A DNA stretch of 64,000 nt, taken from Climacteris rufus. Its lineage: Eukaryota; Chordata; Aves; Passeriformes; Climacteridae. The stretch is from assembly GCA_013398175.1 (NCBI GenBank), contig VZRZ01006498.1, positions 261,081 to 325,080 on the forward strand. The letters are read 5' to 3'. Numbering within the stretch: the stretch's first letter is position 1; every line of letters begins with the position of its first letter. Made by a program: the position numbers and the translations under genes. Under the pieces are notes generated by a model. It was not told the DNA's origin and did no database searches. It worked only from the letters and a program-made list of their open reading frames with translations. Positions 11,952 to 27,100 of the stretch are shown piece after piece.

Positions 11952-14900
11952 CTGAGAAATGATATGTTTGCTTTAGTATGAGGGCATAGAATTTCTTCCA
12001 GCAGAACCTCAAAAAGAAGCCAAGACAGCTGGGAAAAAAGAGTGAAGAGGACTATGACTTGACTTTTTCACAAACCAATTAAATATCAATACCTATTAGG
12101 CTTTCCCACCGTAAACCATCAAAGGTTAAAAGAAGAATAGTGTTCCTGCAGCAGTGGACAATCAGGACTGTATAGCAGTCCTGAGTTAGACTGTATGCCC
12201 AAAATAATAACAGCAAATCAAGCAAGAGCTGTTGAGGCTGATGTATACGTCCCCTCAATAATGCTATGCAAACAACTGCTGAATAATTTCTATTTTAGCA
12301 GCAGGAAATAGAATAATGTATCTTGGCTGCTTTTCAGAGAAATGCTGTATTTGCATAATAACATTCAATCTAAATAAATTGTATGTAGAATTCTTTGTTT
12401 CACTCCCATCACACTATTTATATACCATACTCCTTTTCCATTGACTGTGTATTTTCAGCAATGCATATAGTTACCAGATTGGTGGATCTTTCCTCAGCTG
12501 CTTCCCTTTTGCTGCTGCCTATTTTACAATTGTTCTTGTGTGCATGCAGTAGGATATAATTGTATATAATTTGGTTGCTTTTGTCATTTTACCAGTCACA
12601 TTGTGAAAATGCAAAAATCCAGTGTTAGCCAACACTTTTGAGAATCATTCTTCCAGCAGAGACTGGAGGCAGATTGCATCTAAGTAACTTGAGTCCTGCT
12701 ATGTTACCCATTAATGCTACCAGCTTCAAGTAGGCATTGAGTGATGCTGCAGTAGCACAAAACATAGCAGCTGGACTTACCCACAGAAAAAATGACAACA
12801 CTTTCCTAATCATATCTGTTTGGAACACTGACAGTAGAAAATGTTAACAGAAGTAGATGGTTTCTTTTTTTTTAATGAAATTTTCAACCCAAGGTTTTTA
12901 TTTTAATTTCAACAGAAAAAATATCTTTCAGCCAATCTTTTCTTCACTTTTTTTCTTATTCTATAACTGAAAGAGGAAAGTGCTGACAAAACCTGGTGCA
13001 CTTCTGATCAAAGCCTGAAAAATTTCCAGGTGTTCTTTTCAGCCAATTTTCACTTCCTTCAATGAGCTTTAAGTCTGATTTCTAGTTCTCAATTTAAAAA
13101 TAAACAGGAGGGGACAATTTCTGTTAAAATTTTCATTTACTGAAAACCTGGTTTTCAATGAAAAATGTGTTACCAGAAACATCTGAATCCCTGTAGGACT
13201 TGTTTCCTAACCTGTGAAGAAGTCAGGCTTCAAATTTCCCCTTCATTGCAAGGAGAGCACCAGATTTCTGGTTGTGATCTTCACAGGTAACCAGGATTGG
13301 GGAGAAAAGGTTATGTCAGAGATCCCAGAACCTTCTTCTTCCAGTTAAAACATCCTGAAGCCATTGTTCTCTACTTACACAGAGAAAAATCTTCATCTCC
13401 TGTATTTTAGGCCTGATCCCTAGAGACACCTACCTATATGAAAAGAGATCTTTAAATTCTCTCCTTAAGTCTGAGACCTAATGGTTTTTAACTAGCTATT
13501 AATCTTGGAAGAAGTAAAAAAAAAATTCCCATTGTACATCCTATTAGCTCCAAAGAGAGTTCCTCATTTCTAGCCTTTTTTTTTCAACTATGCTTTGCTG
13601 TTCCATTATGCCATTATAAAAAGCAATAATTATGCCAGCAAGAAGAGAGGCAGATTTTCAATTTATTTAACAAAGCTTTTTCCCCTTGCCGTAAACCTTT
13701 CAAGCATTTACCTGTCACCAGCACTGAAAAGCTTCATCAGGTTACTATTGTGAAACATTAACATTGCTAACCATCTGGATCCAAGTCATCAATGCTGCTT
13801 TGCTGTTTTTTAGAAACAATTATAAAAATTTGCCAACCCCACCAGTCCAAAATATTCCTGTGTTCTTTTTGCAGTCCATGGACTTTTTATTTGCCTCTCA
13901 ACACAAATAATGTTAAAGTCTGAGAAGAAACTGAAAGAGCCAAGCTTTTATTTTCCATGGAATGACAGGAATCCAGGGCTATGATTAATCTAGAGTAATG
14001 CAATGCTAATTTCATTCTATTTCTTTCTTCTGAATAGTGTGCAGTTTATCATCTGGCTTTATGGTAATGCTGATGATATTAAAAAACCCTCATGATGACT
14101 AGTGGTTTTTTAAAATTTTTTTTCATTTCTTTCCCCTAATGTATAAAAACACCTCCTGACACAACAAGGATGAACTGAATTACATTTAAGACAGCAATAA
14201 GGCTTTCATTTGATATAGTTCTAACAGAAAACCACTTTAGAAAGCGTGATTTGAACATAATGCATTTTAAGAATTGAATAACTCAACTGAGCATATAGAC
14301 TTGGCATCTGTAGACAATATCAAAGAAACACTATATGCTGTCCTAATTGCCATTATAATCTCTGAAAAAAAGATGGAGGGAGGTTATGGAATATTTATTG
14401 GTTCATTTGCCTCCTATTTCTGCTGCTATTTTCACTATCTGGATGGCTTTTTGAGCATGGGCTATTGGAAACACTCTTCTTAGGCATAACACTGTATTTC
14501 AGTCCTCCAAAACAGCTATTGCTACAGTTATTATAGTTTTAGTATAATCCTTCTGGCATTTTTACCAAATTAAAATTCTACTAGAGTAAATTAATTTTAA
14601 CTATACGCTATTACAATGTATATAACATTGGAAAGCCAACATTAAATATTAAAAAAATCTCACTAAATGAAAATGCAGTTCTACTTAATAGGCCCTAAAC
14701 GATAATAATTACAACTGATGGAGTAAATCAGATAAAATTCAGTAAAAATGTAGAATTTCCTATCTTGCCTTTTAGAGGTTTAATGATTTTATAACTTACC
14801 TCCCCTCAAAGCCTAGCTAATTCCTGTCTCTACATATATAGATCTTTCAGAATGCTCTGCATGTAAAGGACCTTTTCTTGTGGGAGAGCCTGGCCATCAG

Positions 14901-17900
14901 ATCACTTGCCCAGGGACCAATTCCTCTAAGGTAGTGCGAATAGCTTGCACTCTGGATTGCTCCTAAAAGCCTTTTATGAGAAGACAAGCTCAATATATGG
15001 TAGAGACCTGAAGGTACCATTCTTCTAGAGTGGGAAGTGCCAGGTCCTCCCCAAGCAGCTGGAAGTTGTAATGGTGACCCTTCTATGGTAGGGGAGTTAC
15101 TGTCTTTTCTATACTCATTCAGATGGACTTTATTTGTCTGCAGGAGACAAGTTTTGTTCTCTGCTAGCTGGATCCAAACAGCCTCTTTCCTGTTCTGAAT
15201 TATTTGCTTTTCCTTACAGTTTTGAAAAAGGGAAAACAACAGGGATATATTTCTCCATCCCAATAAATACATAGATTCCTTCTCATAGCGTTTATAGGAA
15301 AAATTTGCTGTACTTCCTCTACCATGCTCATCTTTCAGACCTAGATGTACAGGAATAAATCTTACTGTATGAGAGTGTAAAATCATATTTTTGGGAGGGA
15401 GTATTAGGAATGCACTATGACTAAATGACACAAAAGCTGATTAACATCTTACCTTGCAGTAATTATATTAAGAAAATGTTTGAAGAAAAGTCCCACAGAA
15501 TGTAGTTGTTACAGATTTGTGGGGTAAACCACTGTATGGTTTACCTCACAATAATTATAAGAAATAAGAGCATTCAAAGTATATGGAAGACATTCATCTG
15601 ACAAAATGCATCTGTTTTTAAACAGTCATTTGCTCTGAACAGCTTTTGTGGTAACATTAGTCTTAGAATTTCTTGGAAAATACAGCCAAGAAGTGAATGG
15701 ATATATGGTGGTTCACATATACACATGAACTTGAAACCCAAAGCCTCAAGTATCCTTCCTCTTGCTCTCCTGACTTTTTTTGTTTGCCAGACAAACCCAT
15801 TCTCAGAACTGGAATTCTGAGTTTAATAACTGTATAAAGAGGCATTGAAGCTACCTCTGACCACTGCTTGGTAAAGTTGCACTTCTGTCTCTTGCAGGCT
15901 CCTGTTGAGTAGGAGACTGATGCCTGATACCTTTCTAGGTTTCTGCTGGTGTCGACTATGTTTTGGCAGTGGGTTATATGACTGCCATCATCCCTTTCTG
16001 CAAAACAACTGTAAGACCCATTAAAATGCAGCACATGTACTGTCTTTTCACTCCCAACACTGGTCCTCATACTTGTGCTACCTCAAACTGCAATTTTAGC
16101 ACAACTGCTTTGATTGCATCTGATGCTCATTCCTAATACTGTTATCTGTGCAACTGAGAATACTGAATCCAGGTCTACAGATGCTGCTCTTATGTCCTTG
16201 AGGATAGCATACTCGGTTTCATCTCTAATAATTTCTTTTGATTATGAAATGTACTTTCTGGACAGCAAAGAGGCAAAAACCAGAATCTGTCTGCAGAACA
16301 AGCATTTAGAAAAAAACGAACCCAACCAAACACAACAAAACAACCAAAACTTAGTTAGTTGTTATTGATCTAGATATTTACCTAAAATGAGAAATATTCT
16401 AACGCAGTACAGAAAGTAGTAGTGCAAATTGCCATTCTGTTTATTTGCTATGTCTAACTCAAGACAATATCCTTCTTTTCTCTTAAGCAGGCAGCTCACA
16501 CTGAGTGCAAAACCCAGTAATTTATGTTTGTAAGGTACCATGGGGGCACAGACTTTTGTTGGCTTTTATACAAGATTCTTCATCATCAATGGAAAGCCAC
16601 AAAGAGTGAGCAGGGCTTACCAAAGAATACTGAATTTGTATGAGCTATCATATTGACTTCACCACTGTGTTCATTTGAGGTACACGTTGCACTTTGTCCT
16701 TTGATATAAAGTATGAAATCTCTAATTCAGTAACAGTCATATAGGTGATTAAGTTTAATGCCCCCATATGAAATGTAAACGTTCAGTTCAGTAGCTGTGT
16801 GCAGGGGAATGTGAATGTGTATCACACTTTTGCTGCTGTCAGTTGTATTCCTTGTGAAACATGACAAACAAAATTATGGCACTAAAGCAATTTTTTTTAT
16901 AATGAGCTAGTGATAGAGTATTCACTACATTTAAAAATAGAGGGATTGTACAGTTTGATAAATATTAGTAAAGACTAATTAAAAGAACCAGTTGCACCTT
17001 CTTTAAATCTTTCTTCAAATGATGAAACCTAATCATTATGTTTTGGACGCTGTCAATCATACTTTAATTGCTAAAAATGCTACAGAATCATTTTTCTGTT
17101 CAGTGAACAGCTTAATTGCTTTGAAGTGCTAGTACTTATGTGAGTACATGCGAGGATGATCGTTTTACTCATCAGTGAAAACAAACTTCTATCTTCTTTG
17201 TATTAAAATGCTCTGTTTCACTTGTTTGCCCAATAAAAAGCCACAGGAAGAATAAGACAGCCCTATCAGTTAGTGACTTTTCCCCTAGACCAAAATATCG
17301 TTTCATTCTCAGAGTCCAAGCAGAATTGTGATGAATGCTTTTGGGTGTAGGGTTGGAGATAGGATCCGATATTTGGAGAGTGCTAGTGAGGACACACTGC
17401 AGTTGAGATGATGGTCAGTAGTGCAGACTGAAGGAGTGACTTTGGGATTAGAGTCACCATGGTCATTTAAGAGCTTGAGAGAGACTATGAGGGAGAGAAT
17501 TGGATGTATCCACATTACTTTAATCTGTGTGTTTTTCTCCTGCTAGTCTGCTTTTGCAGCAAAATCTTCCTCTACATGGTCCTTTCTAGCAGTAGGGGAA
17601 GGAAGACTCAGGGACTAGTAGCATAGTTTTGGGTGACAGTGGGAAGGATCTGAAACTGTAGGCATTGGACCTTCTGCAGACCGTGGGGTGGGCTGCAGGA
17701 TCTCCAAGCAGTAGACGTGGAAGAGGTAGAATGGTGGTGAGGTGGTGCTTTTGCAGAACTCCCTGGCCTGAAATCTTTACCAGAATGAACCCATATTGTT
17801 ATCCCATGGTGAAACTGTGTTCCCACCAAACTCCCTTTGCTGTTCTCTCTTGGCTGATAAAGCCAAATCAAATGCAATAAGACCTCCTGGATGCTGTCCA

Positions 17901-20130
17901 CGCAGTTCCCTCAGCCTGTACCAGCGTGCCTTGACAGAAGCTCGACACGTTCTTGGGATTCAGTGCCAAATACATCAGAGAAAAAAATGTCCCACTTTCC
18001 TTTAACCCTTCATATGAGTGGATATTCATAGCAAGTTCTCAGGGGTATGGCTCTCACTGGCAATACGTGTTTTCTGTTTCTTGGGATGGTTCCTGTTCCA
18101 TGAAAAGCAAATCTAACCGAGTCCTATCACGATTCACAGTAAGCATTGTCCATTATCATTCTGAATGCTACAGCGGAGATGCTTTTGGATTACAGGGTGC
18201 TGTCAAAAAGCTGTAGAATAAAATTCCTACTGAATTAACCTCTGCTCATTATGAGGAGTAGGAATTCTCTAGTGTGAGGTGGTGGTCCAATTAGTATTAA
18301 TGCTGAAGGCAATAGTTCCTGTCCTACCAATGCCAAGGGTTGAACACACAGCTTAATGCATAAAGAAACTCCTAAAACTTGAACCCTGAGGCTGTTAATT
18401 ATGTCTACATTTTAACTAGTGTGTTTTTAAAATATGTGAAAGCAGGAGTTTAGTAGGAGAACTGCTTTAAACAAATTAGGCAGAAAACACCTACTAAACT
18501 TTCCCACTATTGCCGAATTAGAGTTTAGATAGGTATCAGAAACCAAGATGCACCCATTGCAGGCAGAAAGAAATTGTATGCAATGATGGTAGTTAGATGA
18601 GGAGTGTCCTGTCTAATCAATCAAAAATTTTTCAGTTGGAGACAGAAATTTTACTCAACTGAAAGACCAGGTGGAGTGACATTGAAAAAAAAAAAAAGAG
18701 AAGAAATGGGGAGGAGAGCATGCTGGAAGAAGATATTGGAAGCATATAGCATGAGACAGAGATACCAGGAAAGCCCAGAGTAAACCATAGGAAGTGGGAG
18801 TGGAATGAGACTAATAATGATTATTTAAATGATGATCATATCATCAATTAAGACAGCCAATTAAACATATGGGATGTAGAATTACCTGATTTAAATTCTT
18901 ATCTGTGAAAGACTTGGTATGAGAATGTGATCCAGGTGGAAAGGACAATAAAAGCTGGTCCTATTTTAAATAGTTTTTGCTTTGCATTTTCCTGCCTAAT
19001 ACTTATTTGAATGCACAGTGCATAGTAGTGCATAATTTGATTTTATGAGTATTTCAAGAGACATTCATTTTAAAATGAAAGTTACAAAGCAAAATGTTGG
19101 TCTTGGGGTCACACCGGGATCTGCAAATGCTGCAGAATCACGTAATAGCTGAGAAAGGATTAATATAACCCCACTAAGAGGAAGCACAGAAGAATTTAGC
19201 CTTTTCATTCTCTATTTATTTGGTCTGGAAAACACCTTGCTCATTTTAAAAGACTACAAAACTGTAGCGTAGTTTTTGACATCAATAGCAACAACAATTT
19301 GGAACCTTCAGATACACATAGCAACATGACAGGCTGGCTAAGATAGCATTTGATTAACTTCCAAATCTTCATTTTGGCAGACTGAGCTTGTTTTATTTCT
19401 CACTGATTGCTTTTTTGTTGAAATGGCAGTTACAGTTCTATCACCTTCTAAATAACTTCCCTTTTCTGTGGTGCGTAAATGCCTCTGTATGGATAAATTC
19501 AATCTGCCGTGCATGTTTTGATATTAATCATGCAGAAAATCTTCTTAGTAACACATTTATATTTTCTCAAAAAATGGAGACCTTTTGGAATAATTGGGTA
19601 GTGGCTCTAACTCTAGTGGCTTTGCAATTTGTATTGAAAAAATAAAAACATTTAAAATTTCTGCCTTTTACTGTGGAAAAATAACAATCTTTTGGCTTTT
19701 CAATGTTTGCACTTCTTTACTTGCATGAAGATTTTCACAGAAAACTCCTTTGAAGGTTTTTCATTCAGTGTTCTCAAGAATACTGATAAAGCCTGTGAAA
19801 TGAGTGTTTTCTAGGGAAACTAAAGCTATTTATTTTCAAAGACTGACACACCAGGAAAAATGTGTGATGCATGACAGTTGCTCAATTTCAGTTAAATCTA
19901 AGAATTTGATGATTAAGCTGATAGTCTCAAATCCATAGCATAGACTCAATGGCTGACCTGAGTTGTTCCAGAGGATTTCTGTGTCCCAGTGAGTGCCTAG
20001 AAAACACCAGTATCCTCCTTCCCATCCACCACTTTCCCAAGGTACCTCCTACTGCTGCTTTGGTTTCTATACTAGGTTACTATTCTGATGCTTATTCTCC
20101 CTACACATGGCTGGGGACGGTTAGTTGCAA

Positions 20131-20222
20131 ATAATGGGTGAACCCCAATACAGCACCTTCAACAAGTCATCCAAAAATAATGGGTGAACCCCAATACAGC
20201 ACCTTCAACAAGTCATCCAAAC
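20131..20222. repeat. Exact tandem duplication, 2 x 46 bp
   Basis: The unit beginning ATAATGGGTGAACCCCAATA at 20131 repeats at 20177. The two units agree over the first 45 bases and differ only at the last (A versus C). The near-perfect identity suggests a recent duplication, or an assembly artefact. Confidence 0.97.
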
Positions 20223-20888
20223 TTTACTGGACTCAACCAAAGTACAGGGAAGTAAAAGAAGAGCTGTTCCACCAGAATTAGTTAAAATTCCATTGGCAAA
20301 AATGTTCATGGGTGGAGACTGAAATCAGTCTTCTTATTTAAATTGTTGAGTTACTTCAATTACTTTCTGATGCTTCTTTTTCAGCCATAAGGGACAGAAA
20401 AAAGCTTGTGATATTTTTTATAAGTCACCATAATACTCATCTGAAAAGGAATCCATGTTTGCTTCTGGGTGGTAGGAGTTTGGCTGTCCTTGTTTCTGCA
20501 CTGCACTTAGATGTTAACTTTATGCTCATAAATTTTAGGCTAGCAAAATCTGTGGAGCTAATTCTGTTCTACTCAAACTGAATAAATAAAATGAAGTTAC
20601 TCATACTCAATATTAAAGTCAACTATGTTATATCAGAAAGGAGTTAATCTCATTTAGGCAAGTATTTTCTTTACCTGTCTGAGAGAAGTTTTGACCTAAT
20701 CTGACAGCCTCTGATTAAATTTACAGATTGGTGTGTAGTTTTGTTTTGTTTTGTTTCGAAATTGTAGGCAAAGCAGTTGTTTTTGATAGATGTTGAGTCA
20801 TTAAAATTAAATATTTAATGTTTCAAAACCATCAAACACCATGACTATCTTATTAAATGATAGCAGGTCCAGATCAATGACAGGATGC

Positions 20889-20910
20889 AAAAAAAAAAAA
20901 AAAAAAAAAA
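20889..20910. repeat. Poly(A) run, 22 A
   Basis: A homopolymer of 22 A follows CAGGATGC. No retrocopy or LINE body could be recognised on its left, so it is not called a tail. Confidence 0.95.
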
Positions 20911-23519
20911 GGGAAAAGAGATTCGTTAAAGAATATGTTCCCTGTTGTTCAACAGACAATTTTCCTTACTTGAAAGCATATAATTTTTTATGAGTTTAAA
21001 CAATATATTTTGGAAAGACTCCTTTCTTGATGAAGGGCCAAAGAAAGGCACCTGTTGATCTGACCTCAGAAAGAGGTGCTGAGTCTACCTGCACATTCAG
21101 TCTTCTGAGATACATTGCTCACCATATGGGTTCAGTGCCAAACCTGAGAACAGGATCCAAAAATCCTTATCCCCCATACTTTGCTTAAAAATGAGATAAA
21201 CAGAAGAGAAAGCCCATTATTTTAAAGCTTTTTTTTGCATCAAATCTGTAAGATTCAAATGGCTGTGAATTATATATTTTATTTTATTTTTAACTGGTGC
21301 CTAAATAATATAGAGCAGATTCAGAGGAGTAGATGTGAATTAAATAAAATTAGCTGTCTGGTTTGTTTTACAAAAATGCAATTGCAATCAGGAAAATCTA
21401 GTAGAAAGAGACACAAAATGCATAATAACATTGCCTGCATTTTCTGAAGATTGCCATGTGATATATATGGGGTAGGATTTAAATAATAATTAGAAAAATA
21501 TTATGTAGTCAGTCAGAAACCAGTAACCTGGTTAAAACCCTGAAGACCACTTAAAAAGTCTTCCTCAGTTAGGTTGGCTGCCAGGAAAAATTGGAAGGAG
21601 GAGACGGTAGCAAGCTCCTTCCAATGACTCATACAACGGTAGGTGAACAGCAAACATGTCTACTGTGCTACTGCATATATTAAATATAACAAAAGGGCGT
21701 AACAGGAAGTTTCTTACAATTTTTGATTTCATTGCATGCTTTTATTACTTTCTCCATTTTTTTCAGTCACAGGTTATTTGATTTACTGCAGCTTTGGAAG
21801 GCACAAGAAATTAGTATCTGTCAGGTATGCTGCCCCTAATGACTTTCTTAGCTTGCTCAAGTGCAATATCATCATGCACTGATATTTATCAAGTGAACAC
21901 AATCTTTTACCTATGCATTTGTCTTAGGAATGGAGAACATCGTGTTTTCCCTGACACTGAAAGCAAGATTTCAAGGAATGTCCAGTGCAATGTGCAGTGC
22001 AGAAAAGAAAACATTTTGCATAATCTTAATTATTTTTAAAGTAAACTGAATAAGATTTCTGGCACAACATTCCTTCAGCCATTGCCATTAATTAAAAGTT
22101 TTGACCTTTATTTTCTAAGTAGCATTCTGTATAAGTGCATTCAGCAAGGTGCAAGTTTTCAGAGTAGCTATTGATCTTTCTGACAAGCCTAATCAGCCTA
22201 ATTAACTGATAATAGAAGAGTTGTCTCAACTGCCCTGATGTTATGGACATAAAAACCACGCAACTAAAAATACAATGAAAAATCTAGTTTAACTACAATA
22301 ATAAATTCAGTACTGTCAATACTATCACACAGTCACATATATGATCAATCTTGGTATTTGAGATGTGCAAAACTGGGTTTAAACTTGATAAAATTCATCA
22401 GACAAATTTGTGTTGTTTTTCTGTAGATATTATTCTACTTTCTGCTGGGTATTTTCATTGTTGAATGTGAAATAATGAAAGCAAGGAAAGTTTCACAGTT
22501 TCATAGAGATTTGCTATAAAATTAGTTTCCCTTTAGCTACTTACAGGAGGGGGTGATAGGTATGCTTGACCCCTTAAGCAAACAAGTGTTAGTTTGGTTC
22601 AGACTCGGAAGGAGGTAAAGGCCTGAGCTGTAGCCCAGCCAGCTAAGTTGCAATCTGTTCTCTGAAGACCCACAAAAGCAAAGAATGACACAATGAGCAT
22701 TGATGTGTATGAGCTTGGAACATCTGTCATGCAATTAACACAGGAACAGCAGGTAGCTTTTCAAAGACTTCTTTAACAAGGAACAGAGAAACTTGTGGGT
22801 ACAAGGAGTCTCCTTGTACCTTTCCCACTGCATGTAATTTGACTACAATCCAACCAATGTATTCCAAAAATCTGATAGCCTAAGTGAGCCTTCTTTGAGC
22901 TCTGCCAGCCAAGCAGCCTGGTTGCATGGTGGTGGTCTCCCCTTGAGCTGCGATGCCTCTCAAGGTTAATCCTGGAGGCAGAGAGAACTTTTACCAATGG
23001 CAGATGTTTGGGAAGTGACTGATATTGCACAAAACCTTTTAGCAGTGTAACATTGGTTTGTGCCTTGGTAGTTTTGAATCATTGTTCAAAGGACTATGCC
23101 ATGCAGTAATACAATGAATCTTGCTACTGAACTAGGCTGTCACATTTCTACAACATTGTATTAAAACCACTTTTGCTAGTACCTTTGACAATGCACCTTT
23201 CAGCAACCTAAATCACCCACTTGCGACAAGAGGGAAATGTTTTTGATGAGCTTTAGCCACAGCACTAGTTGGTTCTATTGATTTAAATGGTAATTGCATC
23301 AATTCCTACAAGAAATATAGCTATTATTATATCATAATGGTTTTACTTTTGCATAATGAACCTCAGTGCAGCAAAAGGATTATCCTGAGTCTGTGGCAGT
23401 TTCTGGTATTAATGTTTGAAACATGATTCTCTATCAGATGTTAGAAACAAATTTGATAGACTGAAACCATGCAGTGAGGAGGTGGAGAAAAAGACAAGAG
23501 TAAGAAATTAAATACCCCT

Positions 23520-24165
23520 TGAACTGGGACTTTTCACCTCCCTGGGAGCCACAGGGCTTATCTGTTCATGCATAAATCAAGGAATGTGTGTATTCTCCTG
23601 ATTCCCCCTGGCGCCAAGGGGGGACACAGGAAAGGGCCACAACATCCGTGGTTCAGACACAAGAGATAAGCTGAAATTTATGACTGACAGACAAATAGCA
23701 TTTTATTCTCCATAAAAGACAGCTATATTGTCCCCTTTTCAGAGGAATCTTCCATATGCTCTCTAAGTGTATGGAAATGTTTCTCTCTGGGATTTCCGAG
23801 ACATTGGATTCCTGTATTTTCTTCTCTCCTTGGAGTTGAGTTGTAAAGGGAACTGCCTGTACACCTTTCCTAATTGGTAAGTTACATCGGCTTCCTAATT
23901 CTACATTTCCTTGGCTAGCTATAATATAGGTACCTCTTACTGTGCACTGAAATTGCTAGTAATTTTCTTTGTGTTGTTCCATGTAGTAACAGCCTGTTAG
24001 AGTTGTAGTTTCATATGTGTTTTCCTGTGTCTATGCAATAAACCTGTTATATTGTAATAGACCTGATCTCCATCGATAATGAACAAGGGGGGTAACAGAG
24101 GTTCTGGGGTGTGGGTCGCTCTGATAGAATTAAAAATCCGTTAGGTGTCCCTCTCATTCGTAACA
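23520..24165 (+). mobile_element. Solo LTR, 646 bp, with perfect 5-bp TSD CCCCT
   Basis: It begins TGAACTGGGACTTTTCACC and ends CATTCGTAACA, with CCCCT immediately on each side (23515-23519 and 24166-24170). An AATAAA signal at 24037-24042 places R/U5 to its right, which gives plus orientation, antisense to RALYL. A 5-bp duplication fits the ERVL (class III) or a related avian group rather than the 6-bp families elsewhere in the window. No internal region remains. Confidence 0.85.
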
Positions 24166-27100
24166 CCCCTGAAAGGTAAATACACCTGAAATACACTTAC
24201 TAGAAAAGGAACTATAATTGCTGTTGAAAGAACTGCTGTAAATCTGCATTGTAATCAGAACTGGGCCTTTTTCAGTTTCTGTATCTTTGATTCTAAAATA
24301 ATTTAATAGAAATGTCTGTTAAGACATCTCATTAAAGTTGACTCATTATTGTGGAACTCCCATCTAATAAAGTTTTTGTGGCTCCATTACTTTCAGCATA
24401 GCTACACCAGCATGAAAGCACAATGCTGTGACTGTGAACACATCCTTCAAATTCCAACCAAGCATCCAACCAGTATTTGATTTGAATTATGACACCATAA
24501 ATCTTTTGTATTTTAAACCATTTGGATCACATACTCTGCCAGAAAACAGTTTGCTGTACTGAATGCTCAACTACTGAACCACTACTGTGCTATTACTATT
24601 GTTGTTATTTACTATGAAAGGCTGACAGTTTGATAGGCACTTATTCTGAGGCAATGTAATACAGATATGAGTGCTTGTGTATAACTCTGTCTAATTAATT
24701 ATTTTGTTGGTATTTTATTAAGCATTGACCAAAAGTGTTTGGTTTTTTTTTCCCCAAATCTGTAATACTTCAGGCTTTCAGTGAACTAATTTGTAGCCAC
24801 GTGTTTTATTTACAAGGAGAGTGTGATGACTTGATCTGTGCTCCGTCAAAGATCCATTAGCACCCTTTGAAACAAGTTCAGAGAAGATACTTGAAATGTT
24901 CTGGGTCTGCAGTGAGTTGTCCAGGTGCTAAATCACCAGTTAGGGAACCACCATGCACACTAATTCAGAAAATTTTTCCCTTCACTTTCTCAGCCAGGCT
25001 GCACAACATTAATGCTATTTCTAGTAAGACAGGGCTTGTTATAGAGGGACGGAGGACAAGCTGCTTCTCAAATATCACAACTTGTGTTGGACTGTGTCAC
25101 AAAAGTGACTTTTCTGTTCTCCCTTGTGCAGCCACAGGGGTGAGAGAAGGTTATTTGTTTGAATTCCTACTAGTTACAATTTAAAGCCATGGCAGATACC
25201 CAAAACGTACTTGATATTACTAAGATTTGTGTTTTGATTATTTGTGACCTGTTTGTGATTTGTGTGTGAACTGAATTTAGTAAACATGAAGATCTTTCTT
25301 CATAAGAACTTGTTTTCTGTAACATGGGATGGGAAACTGCGTAGGTGTGTGCTTTCTTCACAACATTGTTGAGGCACAGTTTTAATTAAAGGAATGAGTG
25401 GATATATTTCCACTAAGGATCACAGAAACTTTAAATTCATTGCTGCTGGAAACTGTTCAATGTTAGGAGCAGAGTGAAAGCCTGAATTATGGCTCCAGTA
25501 AAATCTGGGATAACTAACTACTTGTTTTTTTACCTAAAAGGAGCAGAGGAAACAGATGAAATTTTCAGCCCCTCTTGCTACCTCTGATAGTCAGTTAAGT
25601 GACATGAATTGTAGAGTCAGCTCAGGAGCTACATCACAAATTAAGGACTATCATGTATATATATAAATACAAAATCTGCATGTCCTTGTACAAGTGGGAG
25701 TGAGAAATGGTGTAAGAGCATGTGGATAAGAAGCTTACGGCACACTTCACTATGCAAGTTGAAGTCAACTATTTAACATATTCATACATAGATGGATCAT
25801 GTTTCTGACATCACCATTTAAAGAACTCTCAGTATGTCAATGCAGCAAAATTCTTCAGGAATTGTTCTAAGGAGATCCTCAAGCTGGAGTGTTTGCAGCA
25901 CTGGAGACACTGAGAAACATTTGTGGGCAAATGGTACAAAAGAAAGTTTCCCAAGAGGTGATGTTTGATGACTGCAGGTGCTTCAAATGGATCATGTCTT
26001 GAATTGGAGTTCATATGGGCAATGAAGTTGTTGCTGCATAAAATCTTTTCACACTTCAGCTCAGTCCTAACGACTGTTTATGGGCATGTCTTTGGTCCAT
26101 AGAAAATTACAATGCAAGATTGAACAATGTCCTGGTCTCGATGGTGAAGGAAGAAGGTGTGCAGCAGTTGGATGTGATGTTTTGTGTGTGCAGACAGGCA
26201 GACAACTGAAAAAGCTGAAGGGTCCTTAAATTCATGCCTGACTTAACTCAGACTGCAGGCTAAACTACTTCGTCTTTCTTTGTAGTTGATTTAGGCTGAA
26301 AGCAGGCATGAGGACAGCTGCCATCATTCAGTTAATGTGCAGTAACCTGTTCCTCCAAATAGACAGCATGTGAATTTAGAGAACTGATTCTACAACCTAA
26401 ACCCAGAGCACACTTCCTGTATAGTTACTTCCTTTGCAAGTTAGAATCAGAAATAGAGAAAGAAATATATTTTTGAGTCCTTTAGTGCAAATTTGTAGAC
26501 CCACATATACAGATTCAGAGGCTCCATTCCGGCAGCATCTGGACTCTGGGGGTGGGTATGACCTTATTGAACGCTTTCCTTTCCTGACAGCCTTAGGAAA
26601 ACAGAGTTCTGTTCAGCAAACCTGCAGCAGGTTTTGGGCAAATGGTCTGGCAGAAGATTTACAGTTAAATCTGAAGAAGTCAGTAAAGGTTAAGATATAA
26701 ATTTAAGTAATTTTTCTCTTTCCCTCTAATAATATTTTTCATACTAGTGGACTTAGAAGGAAAATTTCATGCTAAACTGTCTTCAGAGCATTAGCTTTGC
26801 CTAATTAAAATATTTTTCTATTTCCTCTGCTGGTCTTAGTGATGAAAGAAAATATTTTCTTAATCATTGTTCTCAATTCCTTTAGCTCTATATTTGGAAA
26901 ACATAGATTTCATTTAAAAAAAGTCTTTGGAGGGCTATTTTTTATTCCAAGTCCAACATTATGATTTTACACATGGAAAGTTTGTCTTACTTGTGTCACA
27001 TTTAACTCTTTTCATGCTTAACCCCCCTTTTTATTTTTTTCCAGAAAAGAGTGTAACCGGCTCCATTCCAAAATTACATACTTGTTATTAGTCAGCTCTT

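Noticed and set aside
14847..15431. 194-codon open frame on the minus strand
   Set aside because: It has no recognisable domain or family likeness, mixed composition and no splice or promoter context. It lies inside a RALYL intron, and one frame of this length is expected by chance in 64 kb.
20889..20910. Poly(A) run as a possible processed-pseudogene tail
   Set aside because: No coding similarity, retrocopy body or flanking duplication could be recognised.
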